DNA from: Siphonodentalium dalli
Lineage: Eukaryota > Mollusca > Scaphopoda > Gadilida > Siphonodentaliidae
NCBI GenBank assembly: GCA_032622095.1
Contig: CP136062.1
Location: 226,318,578 to 226,382,577 of the forward strand
Direction: 5' to 3'
Length of the DNA: 64,000 bases
In this document: positions 9,728 to 20,625 of the stretch, in pieces
How positions within the stretch are numbered: the first letter of the stretch is position 1
How the letters are laid out: every line of letters begins with the position of its first letter
Made by a program: the position numbers and the translations under genes
Notes under the pieces: generated by a model
What the model saw: only the letters and a program-made list of their open reading frames with translations
What the model was told of the DNA's origin: nothing
The model's database searches: none

Positions 9728-10582
9728 CTATCCTGACCAGGAATTATTTTAGAATGTTCAGGGTTATTATAGAATGTTCAGGGTTATTATAGAATGGTAT
9801 ATGGCACCAAGAATAAACTAGAATATTCTAGAACAATCCAGATTATTCAAGGTTATTCTGTTTTAATTTCTTGTAAAGTAACTAAATTCTTGTATATTCA
9901 TGCTTATTCTGGTCTCATACTTTGCTGAAAAATTAAATATACCAGATTATTTGAGGTTATTCTTCACTAATTTATCACAACAATCGATCTTGTTTATTCA
10001 TGTTTATTCTACATAAAAAATTCGTAAATTTCACTAATTTTACATTGTTTTCTAACAATTCCTGTTTATTCCAGTTTATTCTTGTTTAGTACCAGGAATA
10101 AATTTTAGACTTGAATAAGAAACTTGAACAAAGCAGGAGTATTCTAGAGTGTTCCACTTTATTTGAGTTAACCCTTTACCCAACAGAACGGCCCTGTGCC
10201 AATGCATTCTCTTATATATGCGAGTCGACCATAGGTCGCCTCACATATATAAGAGAATGCATTGGCTTAACACATTAAAAATTATAAAATTGTTAAAGAA
10301 TGTAAGAAAAAATGGTAAAAAGTGTTAAAAAAAGATTTTAGGCCAATGCATTCTCTTATATATGCGAGGCGACCTTTGGTCGACTCGCATATATAAGAGA
10401 ATGCATTGGCACAGGGCATAACTGTAACCATCACAATGTGGTCAAGGAGCCGATTCCAATGATATCCATATTTCTATGGTTCTATTGAGACAGACCGAAG
10501 ATATTTTAGGCTGTTGAAGCTTTATTTGGCCGGTTTTGGCCGGTTTGTTGGGTAAAGGGTTAAGTGGAATAACAATAAAGCA
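9728..10582. mobile_element. F-family AATATTC-rich element, interrupted by A
   Basis: Starts near CTATCCTGACCAGGAATTA. Many TATTC/GAATA motifs follow, ending GTGTTCCACTTTATTTGAG before the A insertion and GTGGAATAACA after it. Other copies are at 11619, 32331, 37490, 51972 and 62735. No coding sequence was seen. Confidence 0.6.
10168..10563 (+). mobile_element. A-family piggyBac-like MITE (copy 4)
   Basis: TTAA-bounded, 396 bp, with H at 10199-10265 and 10343-10409. It interrupts F. The related F copy at 12130-12150 reads continuously across the site as GGAGGTAACTGGAATAAC, which serves as an approximate empty site. Confidence 0.92.
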
Positions 10583-10809
10583 GGGTTGGTTCAAGTGTCG
10601 TCTGCATTATAAATTTAATTTGTCACCTCTCTTGAATATATCGACCTGAGCTTGAAATGAAGAAGACGGCATTTTGCATCCATTTCATATTGAAATTTGA
10701 ATTTGTTCCTTGAAGTATTCCCTAATAATTGCTGCCTCTGGGTAGAGGCAGTGCATTTGACATTCTGACAGCAGTAAGCGACGTGGTGACAGAGTGGTTT
10801 GATAACCAC

Positions 10810-11325
10810 CCCTGGTAAACTGGTTCTGCTATTCTGCTATAATGTTGGGTGGGTCCTACTGAATTATATGATGCTGGTAGGGCAAATTGATGCCGTTATG
10901 AAAAAGTATCGTTATTTTTACTGAAGTTGTCATTTTCCCGTTGTTTGGCTAATCTGAGCGATTTGAGAAAAAGCCAAGTGTCTTTATGAAACATTTAAGA
11001 ACATATATATTTCTGAAAAATTTAATAATGGCCACGCTGGTGTTTGCAAATGGACATGAATAGCCATTTTAATTATAATCGACTTTCAACAACTAATACA
11101 ACCAGCATTAAAATATTTTTGCAATATATATGTTTTTGAATGTTTGATATATATATTCCTGGATATGTTCAGATTATTCGATCACTGCAAAAATGACAAC
11201 TTTAGAAAAAATAACGGTACTATTTCTTAACAGCATCAGTTTGCCCTGACAGCATCATATCAATTCAGCAGGACCCACCAGCATCACAGCTAGCACATTT
11301 AATGAGCAGGAAACCTTGACCAGGG
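10810..11325. mobile_element. G-family inverted-repeat element (copy 1)
   Basis: The left end CCTGGT...GGTGGGTCCTACTGAATT is the inverse of the right end AATTCAGCAGGACCCACC...GACCAGG. The interior contains GTTGTCATTTTCCCG and CTGCAAAAATGACAACTT, also inverted, so the arms are long. The partner is at 28895-29380. No TSD was established. The size fits a MITE of about 500 bp. Confidence 0.65.
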
Positions 11326-11510
11326 TTGATAACATGGATTTTTCAACAAATTTTGGGAAAGGTACACTTTCCATAGTGATGATTTGTGCCATTGAGGAAT
11401 TGAGCAGATGATTCTAGTGGCAATATAATTTGGAATACAAGAGTCCATTAAAAAAAATTTATAGTGAATAAAAACACCATTATAATCAGTGTTATAATCA
11501 GTAAATATAC

Positions 11511-11611
11511 TCCCCGAGAGCTTTCTGATGAATGGCAACAAGCCATATTTCCGACTAAATCCTGAAAAGTTACCCATAATTCTGCTGTGTTTAAGGAGTC
11601 GATTAATTAGA
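11511..11611. mobile_element. E-family right half
   Basis: Contains CCCCGAGAGCTTTC, ATGGCAACAAGCCATATTTC, TTACCCATAATTCTGCTGTG and GGAGTCGATTAATTAG, as in complete E copies. The left arm and the terminal GCATTACTG are missing. Confidence 0.75.
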
Positions 11612-11618
11612 TGTAGGA

Positions 11619-12156
11619 CATGCTATCCTGACAAGGAATTATACTATAATATTCATGAATTGTTCCAGAATATTCTTAAATATACCAGGAAAATATTCTA
11701 GAATGGTATATGGTACCATGAATAAACTGTTATAAAATTTGAATAGAACAAACACGAACATTGTAGAATATTTAAAAATTTGAATAAACAGGAATATTGC
11801 AACTGTAGGAAATTTTCAAGAATAATCCAGATTATTCAAGATTATTCTGTTTTAATGATAGAGTTGGAAAATCGGCAATGTTACTAAATTCCTGTTTATT
11901 CATGCTTATTCCATGCAGCCTCCTACTTAGCTGAAAAATTAAATATTCCAGATTATTCAAGGTTATATATTCATGTTTATTCAAGATAAAGTATTCATAA
12001 ATTTCACTGATTTTACATTGTTTTCTCATAATTCCTTTTTAACAATTTTTTTCATGTTTATAGTAAGAGGAATTTTTTTTAGACTTGAATAAAACAAGAG
12101 TATTCTAGAACATTCTAGGGTATTCCACTGTATTGGAGGTAACTGGAATAACAGGA
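11619..12156. mobile_element. F-family element (copy 2)
   Basis: Begins CATGCTATCCTGACAAGG and ends GGTAACTGGAATAACAGG, with many GAATATTC-type motifs between. It is the uninterrupted relative of the F copy at 9728-10582. Confidence 0.6.
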
Positions 12157-12918
12157 AAGATATCGGGAGACGTTAGGTAGCTTACTGGTCTCTTGTCCTA
12201 GTGGACCAGGGATCGCAACCTGTCAAGTCAGGGTATTCTGACAAAAATCAGAACTCGGTCAAGTTTAACAGGCTGAAAAGTCTCATTTTAGATCACTGAA
12301 TACAGATCCAAATGTAAAATGCCGACTTCCCCCCACCCCCATTACAACATTTGTCCAGGTATGTTGTCGTGGGTGCAGTACAATTTCCGAATGGGTGCTG
12401 ACATTAATGGCTGACACTTGTACACGCCTTGGTGTGTGCATGTTAAAGAACGCTATATACTGGAGTCACCACAGAGTTATAGAGTTACTCGGCCGTGGTA
12501 GCATCTGGACCAGTGCTTCTAAACCGGAAGGTTCCTGCACTGAAATATCTACAGATACAGAAAGCCGAGGCTGTGCTTGACAACAGTAATAAATGACGCA
12601 GGCTAGACATAGTATGAAAAGTTCACATCATTTTCTGTCCGGAGGTGATGGTCTCAAGCTCCACTTTCATTGGATTCTGATGATAATGGCTTGCCGTTAG
12701 CCAATCAGGTCTCGATATGAATGTCGCTGTCTGACAAGTGGTCGTCTAAATATGCTACAATCGGAAAGTATATTTGTGAAGAACAATAGGACTGTGGGGG
12801 ATATCAGGCCACCATCCGAGTGGGTCTACCTACCATGTATATAAAGTAATTCATATGTGGACTTTTTGCGTTGTAGCTTGCGCACATGATGTTCATATTT
12901 ATAATATTTATGAATTGA
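12157..12918. other. No supported feature
   Basis: Moderately GC-richer than its surroundings. It includes ACGCCTTGGTGTGTGCATG and GTTAAAGAACGC near 12425-12452, wording often seen in invertebrate dispersed repeats. Neither boundary nor coding sequence could be fixed. Confidence 0.35.
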
Positions 12919-13513
12919 ACTAGAGGTGTGATTGTCCCAATGGGACTAAGGATACCCCCCCATGTTTTTAAAAACACTAAGATGTTTCAGTCAGTAAACA
13001 TTTAGTTAAAATAATAAAATAATAGATTCCCATTGCAGGTGCACAAACCTAATCCCTAATCATAAACCTATTGACTGAAAAATGAATAAAAACTCGGACA
13101 AAATTATGCGAAAACGGGGAATAACTCCACAAAAAAAGTCGTACAGACGTCATAATCGCAGGTGCACAGGTTCCCATGGTACTAAATATCTGTGCCAAGT
13201 TTCAAAAACATTGACCTAAAAATGTAGGAATAAAAGCTTGGACAAAACTATGCATGTTGCAAAAATATTTCTAAATCGAAAAAGGGGGATAACTCAACCA
13301 AAAAAAGTCTGACAGACGTCATAATTGCAGGTTCACAGGTTCCCATGGTGGTTGATGTTTGTGCAAAGTTTCATGGAAAATGATCAAAATACGACTGAGA
13401 AAAACTCCGGACAAATGTATGTCCACGGACGACGAACAGACAGACAACTGACGGACAAGCTTGATTCCAGTATACCCCCCCCCACAACTTCGTTGCAGGG
13501 GGTACAATTATCG
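12919..13513. mobile_element. J-family element with ~169-bp units (copy 1)
   Basis: Starts CTAGAGGTGTGATTGTCCC, then GGGACTAAGGATACCCCCC, and ends TACCCCCCCCC...TTGCAGGGGGTAC. Internal units repeat ACAGACGTCATAAT at 13143 and 13312, a 169-bp period. Other copies are at 46606-47108 and 58845-59133. It is non-coding. Confidence 0.65.
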
Positions 13514-13771
13514 TAATTTCAAAGTAAAACCCTTAGACGCACTATTGCTAACATTTCCCACCAATGAATAAGAATTGTTCTGCATCAAACCAGTAATGTC
13601 ACATTTAAACCTGCCATGACTGGAGCCTCCTGAAATTTCACTGAAACCCTGTGTCAATGCATTCCGTTATATATGCGAGTCTCCAATAGGGAGACTTACA
13701 TATATAAGAGAATACATTAGCCTAACAATATTTACCTACACCTGGTAATTAATCCAGTGCATTCTCTTATA

Positions 13772-14194
13772 TACAGTAATGCCCTAATTAATCGACTCCT
13801 TAACCACAGCAGAATTATGGGTAACTTTTCAGGATGATTTAGTCGGAAATATGGCTTGTTGCCATTCATCGGAAAACTCTCCCCGAGAGCTTTCCGATGA
13901 ATGGCAACAAGCCATATTTCCGACTAAATCCTGAAAAGTTACCCATAATTCTGCTGTGGTTGAGGAGTCGATTAATTAGGGCATTCCCTAATTAATCGAC
14001 TCCTTAACCACAGCAGAATTATGGGTAACTTTTCAGGATTTAGTCGGAAATAATTGGCTTGTTGCCATTCATTGGAAAACTCTCCCCGAGAGCTTTCCGA
14101 TGAATGGCAACAAGCCATATTTCCGACTAAATCCTGAAAAGTTACCCATAATTCTGCTGTGGTTAAGGAGTCGATTAATTAGGGCATTACAGTA
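13772..14194. mobile_element. E-family tandem dimer
   Basis: Two complete E hairpins lie head to tail. The first starts TA+CAGTAATGCCCTAATTAATC, and the second ends GATTAATTAGGGCATTACAG+TA. They meet at 13980-13990 as AGGGCATTCCCTAATTAATC, so the inner ends are fused without TACAGTA. The dimer is flanked by TA and lies in an H-type arm of C. Confidence 0.8.
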
Positions 14195-14277
14195 TGAGGA
14201 GGCTCCAGTCTAGGCAGGTTTAAATGTGACATTACTGGTTTGATGCATATATAAGAGAATGCACTGGCAAAGGATCT

Positions 14278-14759
14278 TTAACCCTTTCAGTGCCAGGTCC
14301 GATTTTTTTATCAACCCATATACCCTGTGCCAATGCATTCTCTTATATATGCGAGTCGACCATAGGTCGCCTCGCATATATAAGAGAATGCATTGGCTTA
14401 ACAATTTTTCATCATTTGTTATTATTATTTACATTTTTTTTAAATTTTAATAATGTTTTCTCAAATTCTTTAACAGACTTATTTTGTAGGTTTAGTGCCA
14501 GGGAATCTTACGTTTTTCATGGGCATCAAAATTATTACTATGAATACTTGGTGACAGTTTTGAGTTATAACATGCCCCTAAGGTTTTATCCAGTTTGTTT
14601 TTAAATTCGCTATAGTATGCTTAAGCATACCCAAAAATAATTTAACTCAAAAAAATCTAAAAAACTAAATTTAAAAATATTTTTAACATTTTTTAGGGCC
14701 GATTTTACAGACCGTAAATTAGGACCGATCAGATCGGCCCCTGGCACTGAAAGGGTTAA
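14278..14759 (+). mobile_element. B-family piggyBac-like MITE, long form (copy 3)
   Basis: A 482-bp long copy with TTAA both sides, ends CCCTTTCAGTGCCAGG and CCTGGCACTGAAAGGG, and H at 14330-14396. Inside is GGTTTAGTGCCAGGGAATC, an internal copy of the terminal motif, and the palindrome TATGCTTAAGCATA. The subterminal GGCCGAT stem is at the right. It sits at the TTAA native to the C element. Confidence 0.9.
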
Positions 14760-14796
14760 AGCTGCAGCAGCAGGGCTTCCATCATGAAAGTGTTAA

Positions 14797-15370
14797 ACCA
14801 TCAAACTAATAATGTCACATTTAACACAGGTCACACTGGTGATTATTTCCCCTCGGATCCTTATTTTCAAACCTTCAATACCTCCTAAAAGCATTGAAAT
14901 CGCGTATCTTAAAAGCAGGAAGCGTGAACAGGAAAGAAGGAAGCATTTGTCAGTAAAAGAAATCATCTGAAGCATTTCCCCTGTCTTAAAACAATCCCTC
15001 CGTGCCATCTGGCACGTCCATCATTGGTCATTGAATTCTGCATGATGTGGCCCATCCATCACAGACCTTGAAGTCATTGTAATTAGTAGTAGTGTGTTAT
15101 GGCTTTGCACTCTCTGGATTGCTGGTAATGTTTATACAAGGTTTTAATGAGTCTATTAAAGAAGGGTTCTTTAATAATGGGATATTAACAGCCTGCAGAC
15201 AGAAAGTGCAGCTCAGGACAGATCTGAGCAGCTCTGGACTGCAGATGGAGCAGTTCGGTCGCAGTATTATCTCTCAATCAGACCATGCAGTTTTCCCTCA
15301 TCTTTTCCAGTCAATGACAGACGCACTTATTTTCCAAAGGAAGCACTGGTAATTTTGTAATAACGGGAAT
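14797..15370. other. No supported feature
   Basis: Starts with a diverged copy of the C flank (CAAACTAATAATGTCACATTT). The rest is unique-looking. The 86-codon plus-strand frame at 15092-15352 has mixed composition but no motif I recognise. Confidence 0.35.
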
Positions 15371-15374
15371 CTAG

Positions 15375-15890
15375 ATAAGATAATGATTTATTGGCAAAAA
15401 ACATCCACACGAGGACAGTTTGCTAATACAATGGATAATAGTTTACAAAACATGTGATAATACAATATACAAGAAGAAAATTACATAATATGCTAAGATG
15501 TACAAGGAGTCTCAGGATCATGTATCATATTTATGGTTTCCTAACTGTTATTTGCTCAGCACGAGTATCGAAGAAGCGACGGATCAGTTTACATATTATT
15601 CCTGTTAGAGTGGGACAGTCATTTGTCAATATAGTAGTAAATTGATCGTTAGCGTTAATGCGATGAAAATTCGGATTATGGTTAACCATTGATTCGAGAA
15701 GCTCTCTTCGTAGTTGTGAATATGCAGTGCATTCCATAAGGAAATGTATTTCATCTTCTACGACATCATCGCAGCAAAACACACACTTTCTATTTTCTAA
15801 TTTTACTGGGGGCTGTAAATGACGCCCCTTTTCTATAGCAAGTACATGGTTACTGATTCTGAATCTATAATGTCTATTTAACATAGCTTA
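15375..15890 (-). pseudogene. Non-LTR retrotransposon C-terminal relic
   Basis: The minus-strand frame 15884-15531 encodes 117 residues. Seen: SNHVLAIEKGRHLQPP, then CVFC (C34, C37), EDEIHFLMEC with H47 and C52, giving C-x2-C-x9-H-x4-C. Family knowledge: this cysteine-histidine block after the reverse transcriptase is common in invertebrate LINE-type elements. There is no reverse transcriptase core upstream, so the copy is 5'-truncated. A minus-strand AATAAA lies at 15392-15387. The clade is uncertain. Confidence 0.7.
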
Positions 15891-15899
15891 TTCTATACA

Positions 15900-17110
15900 A
15901 TGGTCACAAAAGGTAACAATGCAAGATGTCAGCCAATAAGCGTCTTGTTCGGTCGGAGGTCAGTTCTGTTCTTTCATTCTCGGTAGCTGGGAGTGACGTC
16001 ACATCCTCGGGTGCACTCGAACCGGATAACCGGTACTCTTCGGGACGTAATTCCGCTACATTCCCCCCAAGCTTTGAAAAGAAGGTCCTGAGGGAGAGGG
16101 TTGAAGAATTTGTCCATCCATCTTCATTAGCCAGTCCAAGTTCCAACAAGACTTATGTTACGTCATAGACCTTCATGGGCTCAGTTGCAGAGTCTTGTCG
16201 TCGACGCCTTGAATCCTGAACATCGGATGACTGACGAACACTTGTAACATGGTCGAAGAAGGCACCGTCATATTGATGGCGGGTGAAGTGGAATTTCTCA
16301 GCACCCGGTATCATCCGGCCAACTACCATGTATTACCTGGTAATGTCTTCTCCAATGTATCAGTCAAATGATTGTCTGTCCAGCTTGCTTCCATCGCCCA
16401 ATGTCTTGGTTCCATGGGATGACCAGTTGACTTCTTGATCAGGAACACATGTAAGTTCCTTATGTCAAACGCACATAGGTAGTCAGCAATTGCTTTTGGT
16501 ATAATCTGGCCATGAGGAATAGCTTCTGACGTTGGTTTCTTGGTTCACTTGACCGGTAACCATGGAGTGGGTTCTGTGTGTCATGTTTCATGGAATACGT
16601 ACATCAATGCAGAGTGAAAGAGAAACCAGCAACCGGCATTCTCAGTACCACATGCAAATGGTGGTTCAATTGCGGTGTAGTACATCAGCTGGCCTGATAT
16701 CCATTACCGACAACGCAACCCCAATGTGTTGGATTCACTCATTGCTGCATTAACTGTGAACATCATTTAAACGTCGCGAACAAGCATATGATTATGTTCA
16801 GTGAGTCGTGGATGTACATTTCCATACTGGAACCCGTATCTGGCGACAAGTAATGGTCTTAATAGTTTGCCATGTAGTCTGATCATGGCTGTGGATCTAT
16901 TCATTGTAGTTAGTAATTATGATCCACGTCTGATTCGGACTCATTTGCCACCAGGATCCGAAGGCCATTGATCTGGAGAACCTGCTTTATTTCGGAGCCA
17001 GGTATGCTTCATTGAATTCTGGCTCGTGTTCCCCCCCCATATGCCTGCCCCGTCCTTGGTACCGGCCTGAAACCCGAACCTGGCTTGGAGACAAACCCGC
17101 CCTCTGTAGC
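15900..17110. other. GC-richer, coding-like segment of unknown origin
   Basis: Base composition is visibly more balanced than the surroundings. The plus frame 15926-16168 (80 codons, starts MSANKRLVRSEVSSVLSFS) is serine- and acid-rich. Further broken plus-strand frames run to about 17000 (for example HVSWNTYINAE near 16590). I do not recognise a domain. It could be a decayed retroelement or a captured host segment. Confidence 0.3.
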
Positions 17111-17549
17111 CAATATGTCACCATCCAACCGACGGTTAGGCTGGTCGTATCTCTGTATTATTGGTGACCACACATCGTTCACGATGACAAACATCAAATT
17201 ACCACAGTTAAACATATTCTCAGTAGTTTTTCTCAACAGAATATGAAATATATATATTAAGCATCACACTAAACGACCGAACACTGAATGTATAATCTTC
17301 AGGGTCGGAAAATGTGACGAAAATGGTCGGAAATTCACAAGTCATTTTTTAGAAAGTTTTACACTTCAAAATACACTTCTCCGCGTGGATCCGTGCTTCG
17401 TTGACTTGTACCGATTGGCCTAAAAATGTTGCTTATCATATTTTAAGATGTGCCGCACAACATGGTCAAAATTTGGGCACAATCGGACATGAGGGTCATA
17501 TATTTTTTAATGTGACAAAATCGTGACAGAATTACAGACAGACACACCC

Positions 17550-17892
17550 TAAATTATAATGTTTGTATTACATACGTTGTGGGGACATTTCTTTAGAAAT
17601 TCAAACAATACCGTAGTTTGTGAGGACTCCCGTTATTTAGTAAATATATCCAAACACAGAGGGTACCTTTAACTAAATAACGGGAATGTTTGTAACGCAT
17701 GCGTAGTATCATTCCCGCCTAGTGCGGACGAAAAAATGTCAAAAATTAAAAAAAAATAGACATTTTCGTCGCCTTAAGGGATTTTTTTTTTAACATTGTG
17801 AGGACATTGTTTTACTATATGAATGTCTTCAAAGAGTTGGGTTTACACACTCACACACACAGGGACAAACACTTTGCTATTATATAGGTAGA
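17550..17892 (-). mobile_element. Possible Helitron-like 5' end, minus strand
   Basis: Read on the minus strand from 17892, the sequence begins TCTACCTATATAATAGC and continues into a GTGTGTGTGAGTGTG tract. That resembles 5' ends of animal Helitron-like elements that start with TC. The region also holds a small hairpin, CCCGTTATTTAG at 17632 paired with CTAAATAACGGG ending 17688. No CTRR-type 3' end was located. Confidence 0.35.
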
Positions 17893-18469
17893 TATATTTA
17901 CTATCAATGTCAAAATTGTCAATGTATGTATCCTTGGCGAGACTTATTTTCCCATGAAATGGTTCTCTAGTGATCAGCTTTATCAGGAAAATAACATTAC
18001 CTCTGTTTATTCCACACCCATTGACGTGAGGCACAAGTATTCAACGGAATCCCAGCCATTGAATACATATTAGTGTATACCTCTAGTGGAATACAAGCCA
18101 GAACTATTCCTGTTGACGTTGTAGCCAAGAAAGATGGGAACCAGTCTCGAGATTTCAAATTGGGAGAACTCACTTCTCTCTGTTTACTTATTGGGGAAAA
18201 GTGGACTGTTATCTGGGAGAAGTAACAATGGCTGAAGTACAACGTACACCCCAACATCACCCTTCTATGATCCAATAAGTATTATACAACACAAGAGCAC
18301 ATTTAAATTATAAAGCAATTATAGCGAGTAAGAACCCCATTATAACCAGTAAATATACTTTAAATAGGCCGTTGGGACATATATATGCATACTGGTATAT
18401 ATTAGAGCGAATTCACTTCTCCCTGGGACCAAAATAGAGATAATTAGTGGTACATCTATGGGAGAAAAT
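17893..18469. other. No supported feature
   Basis: AT-rich. A stretch near 18318-18362 (ATAACCAGTAAATATACT) resembles 11480-11510 beside the E fragment. No gene was found. Confidence 0.4.
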
Positions 18470-18622
18470 GTCTCCCAAGTCACCCTCTGGGCTGGTCCCT
18501 GTCTCCTAAGTCGCCCTCCAGGCTGGTCCCTGTCTACCAAGTCGACCTCTAGGCTGGTCCCCGTCTACCAAGTCAACCTCTAGGCTGGTCCCTGTCTACC
18601 AAGTCGACCTCTAGTCTGGTCT
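18470..18622. repeat. 31-bp minisatellite, 5 copies
   Basis: Units begin GTCTCCCAAG or GTCTACCAAG at 18470, 18501, 18532, 18563 and 18594, and end GGCTGGTCCCT. Later copies are more alike than the first two. The last is partial. Confidence 0.9.
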
Positions 18623-19080
18623 AGAGGAAACCCTGATATAGCAGTCGGCCAGCTGGTCAGACTCAAGGAAATTAATTTTACTATATATGTATTATTCATC
18701 TGAAGTAATTGGAAATATCTCTCATAAAGAATCTCGTCGGAAATAATAAGAAACCTTATACTGAAATAGGCTAGACTTAGTCACTCTAATGGTTTTATAA
18801 ATGGGCTCTTATTGCATGATTCTTAATGGATATTATTGTTATTTCTCCCAGATAACAGTCCACTTCTACCGAATAACAACAGTCCACTTCTACCGAATAA
18901 CAAAACAGAGATATTAAGTGACTTTTATCAATTTGAAACCTCTGGCTGGTCCTTGCTGTCACCCATATGGCATTATTTGGTAACAATTTGAGCCAGATCT
19001 TAATTTGGAAGATAAATCTGCGAAATCGACACACCAGAGGTAAACATTTCTGATTGTGGCACATTTCTCTCTTTACACCT
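18623..19080. other. Mostly unrecognised, small duplication
   Basis: Contains two adjacent copies of CAGTCCACTTCTACCGAATA near 18857 and 18880. The remainder is AT-rich with no gene. Confidence 0.45.
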
Positions 19081-19655
19081 TGTGACTGACTGTTCCCGCC
19101 CTTATTTACCACATATTTCCCTCACCTTTTACGTATTGTACCCAGTGACTGACTGTTCCCGCCCTTATTTACCACATATTTCCCTCACCTTTTACGTATT
19201 GTACCCAGTGACTGACTGTTCCCGCCCTTATATATTTACCACATATTTCTCTCACCCTTTAAACATTATGACTGACTGTTCCCTTCCCTATTTACCACAC
19301 ATTTCTCTCACCCTTTAAACATTATGACTGACTGTTCCCTTCCCTATTTACCACACATTTCTCTCACCCATTACACCTTGTGACTGACTGTTCCTACCAT
19401 TATAGTTACCACACATTTCTCTCACCCTTTAAATCTTGTGACAGACTGTTCCCGTCCTTATTTACCACACATTTCCCTCACCTTTTACATTTTGTACCCA
19501 GTGACTGACTGTTCCCGTCCTTATTTACCACATATTTCCCTCACCTTTTACATTTTGTACCCAGTGACTGACTGTTCCCGCCCTTATTTACCACACATTT
19601 CCCTCACCTTTTATGTCTTGTACCCAGTGGCTGACTGTTCATGCCCTTAATTAGG
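19080..19655. repeat. 56-63-bp minisatellite, 10 copies
   Basis: TGACTGACTGTTC or a close variant starts at 19083, 19146, 19209, 19269, 19325, 19381, 19439, 19502, 19565 and 19628. Outer copies are 63 bp and carry GTACCCAG at the junction. Middle copies are 56-60 bp. Open frames here are repeat artefacts. Confidence 0.92.
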
Positions 19656-19797
19656 TCTGAGACTCTCATCGAGAGGATGTCAATCTCCGAAAGAAAACTG
19701 CGGAAGCCATAGGCAACGAGATGTCTTCCACTAACTATATACAAAGTAATCAGGATCTAAAAGAATGAAACCTCAACTTTCTTTCATAGAGAACAGT

Positions 19798-20281
19798 TTA
19801 ACCCTTTCAGTGCCAGGGGCCGATCTCATCGGCCCTAATTTACGTTCTGTAAAATCGGCCCTAAAAAAATTAAAAAAAAAAAAAAAAAAATTTTAGAAAT
19901 TGTTTTTATTTTGGGTTGAATTTTTTTCGGGTATGCTTAAGCATGCTATAGCAAATTTAAAAACAAACTGGATAACACCTCAGGGGCATATTATAACTCA
20001 AAACTATCACCAAGTATTCATAGTAATAATTTTGATGCCCATAAAAAACATAAGATTCCCTGGCACTAAACCTACAAAATAAGTGTTAAAGAATATAAGA
20101 AAAAATTATTAAAATTGTAAAAAATTGTTAAAAATAATAACAAATGATGAAAAATTGTTAGGCCAATGCATTCTCTTATATATCCGAGGCGACCTATGGT
20201 CGACTCGCATATATAAGAGAATGCATTGGCACAGGGTATATGGGTTGATACAAAATTCAGACCTGGAACTCAAAGGGTTAA
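19798..20281 (-). mobile_element. B-family piggyBac-like MITE, long form (copy 4)
   Basis: 484 bp with TTAA at both ends and H at 20163-20229. It is opposite in orientation to the copy at 14278 and shares its internal TGCTTAAGCATGC palindrome and the internal TGGCACTAAACC motif. One terminal base differs (CTGGAACTCAAAGGG). Confidence 0.9.
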
Positions 20282-20424
20282 TACATACAAAATATGTAGC
20301 TAGTGCCGTCGCTAAAATGGATTATGTGCGTGAGAGGGATTTGAGCATCTGTTGGGAGAGGGCTCCGCCAAGTCTAATAGATGCCAAATCCCCCGATCAG
20401 ACATAAACCGTTTCAGCAACAGCA

Positions 20425-20625
20425 TTAGCTAGATATTTTATTTATCCATCGCACAAAACTTATCATTTTCCTAAGTTTTTAATTCCTTACTTCGATGATG
20501 CCCTTACATGATGACGTGTAGCTTAGAGCGAAATAGTTTGTTGGCTTTAAAATTTTATTTTTACAGTTGTAATAAGCTGACCTTGTTCTGATGATTTATA
20601 GAATTTTAGAGCGAAAACGTATATC
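20425..20625 (+). repeat. Duplicated block Q (copy 1)
   Basis: Shares TTTATCCATCGCACAAAA, CATTTTCCTAAGTTTT, GCTTAGAGCGAAA and TGACCTTGTTCT with 58600-58845 in the same orientation. It is unrelated to the MITE families described. Confidence 0.6.

Larger units (their letters stand above)
13605..14796. mobile_element. C-family element broken by E dimer and B
   Basis: The left end is degenerate TTAA+ACCTGCCATGACTGGAGC. A diverged H is near 13652-13720, and a second H-type arm CAGTGCATTCTCTTATATA ends at the E insertion. After E come an inverted copy of the C left end with its flank (14195-14245), an H right arm, GGATC, then B at the native TTAA. The right end CCATCATGAAAGTG+TTAA is at 14793-14796. 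The flank word GTCACATTTAA appears three times. Confidence 0.6.

Noticed and set aside
12180-12240. Possible tRNA-derived SINE head (CCAGGGATCGCAACCTG)
   Set aside because: A-box and B-box similarity is weak and no dispersed copies were seen.
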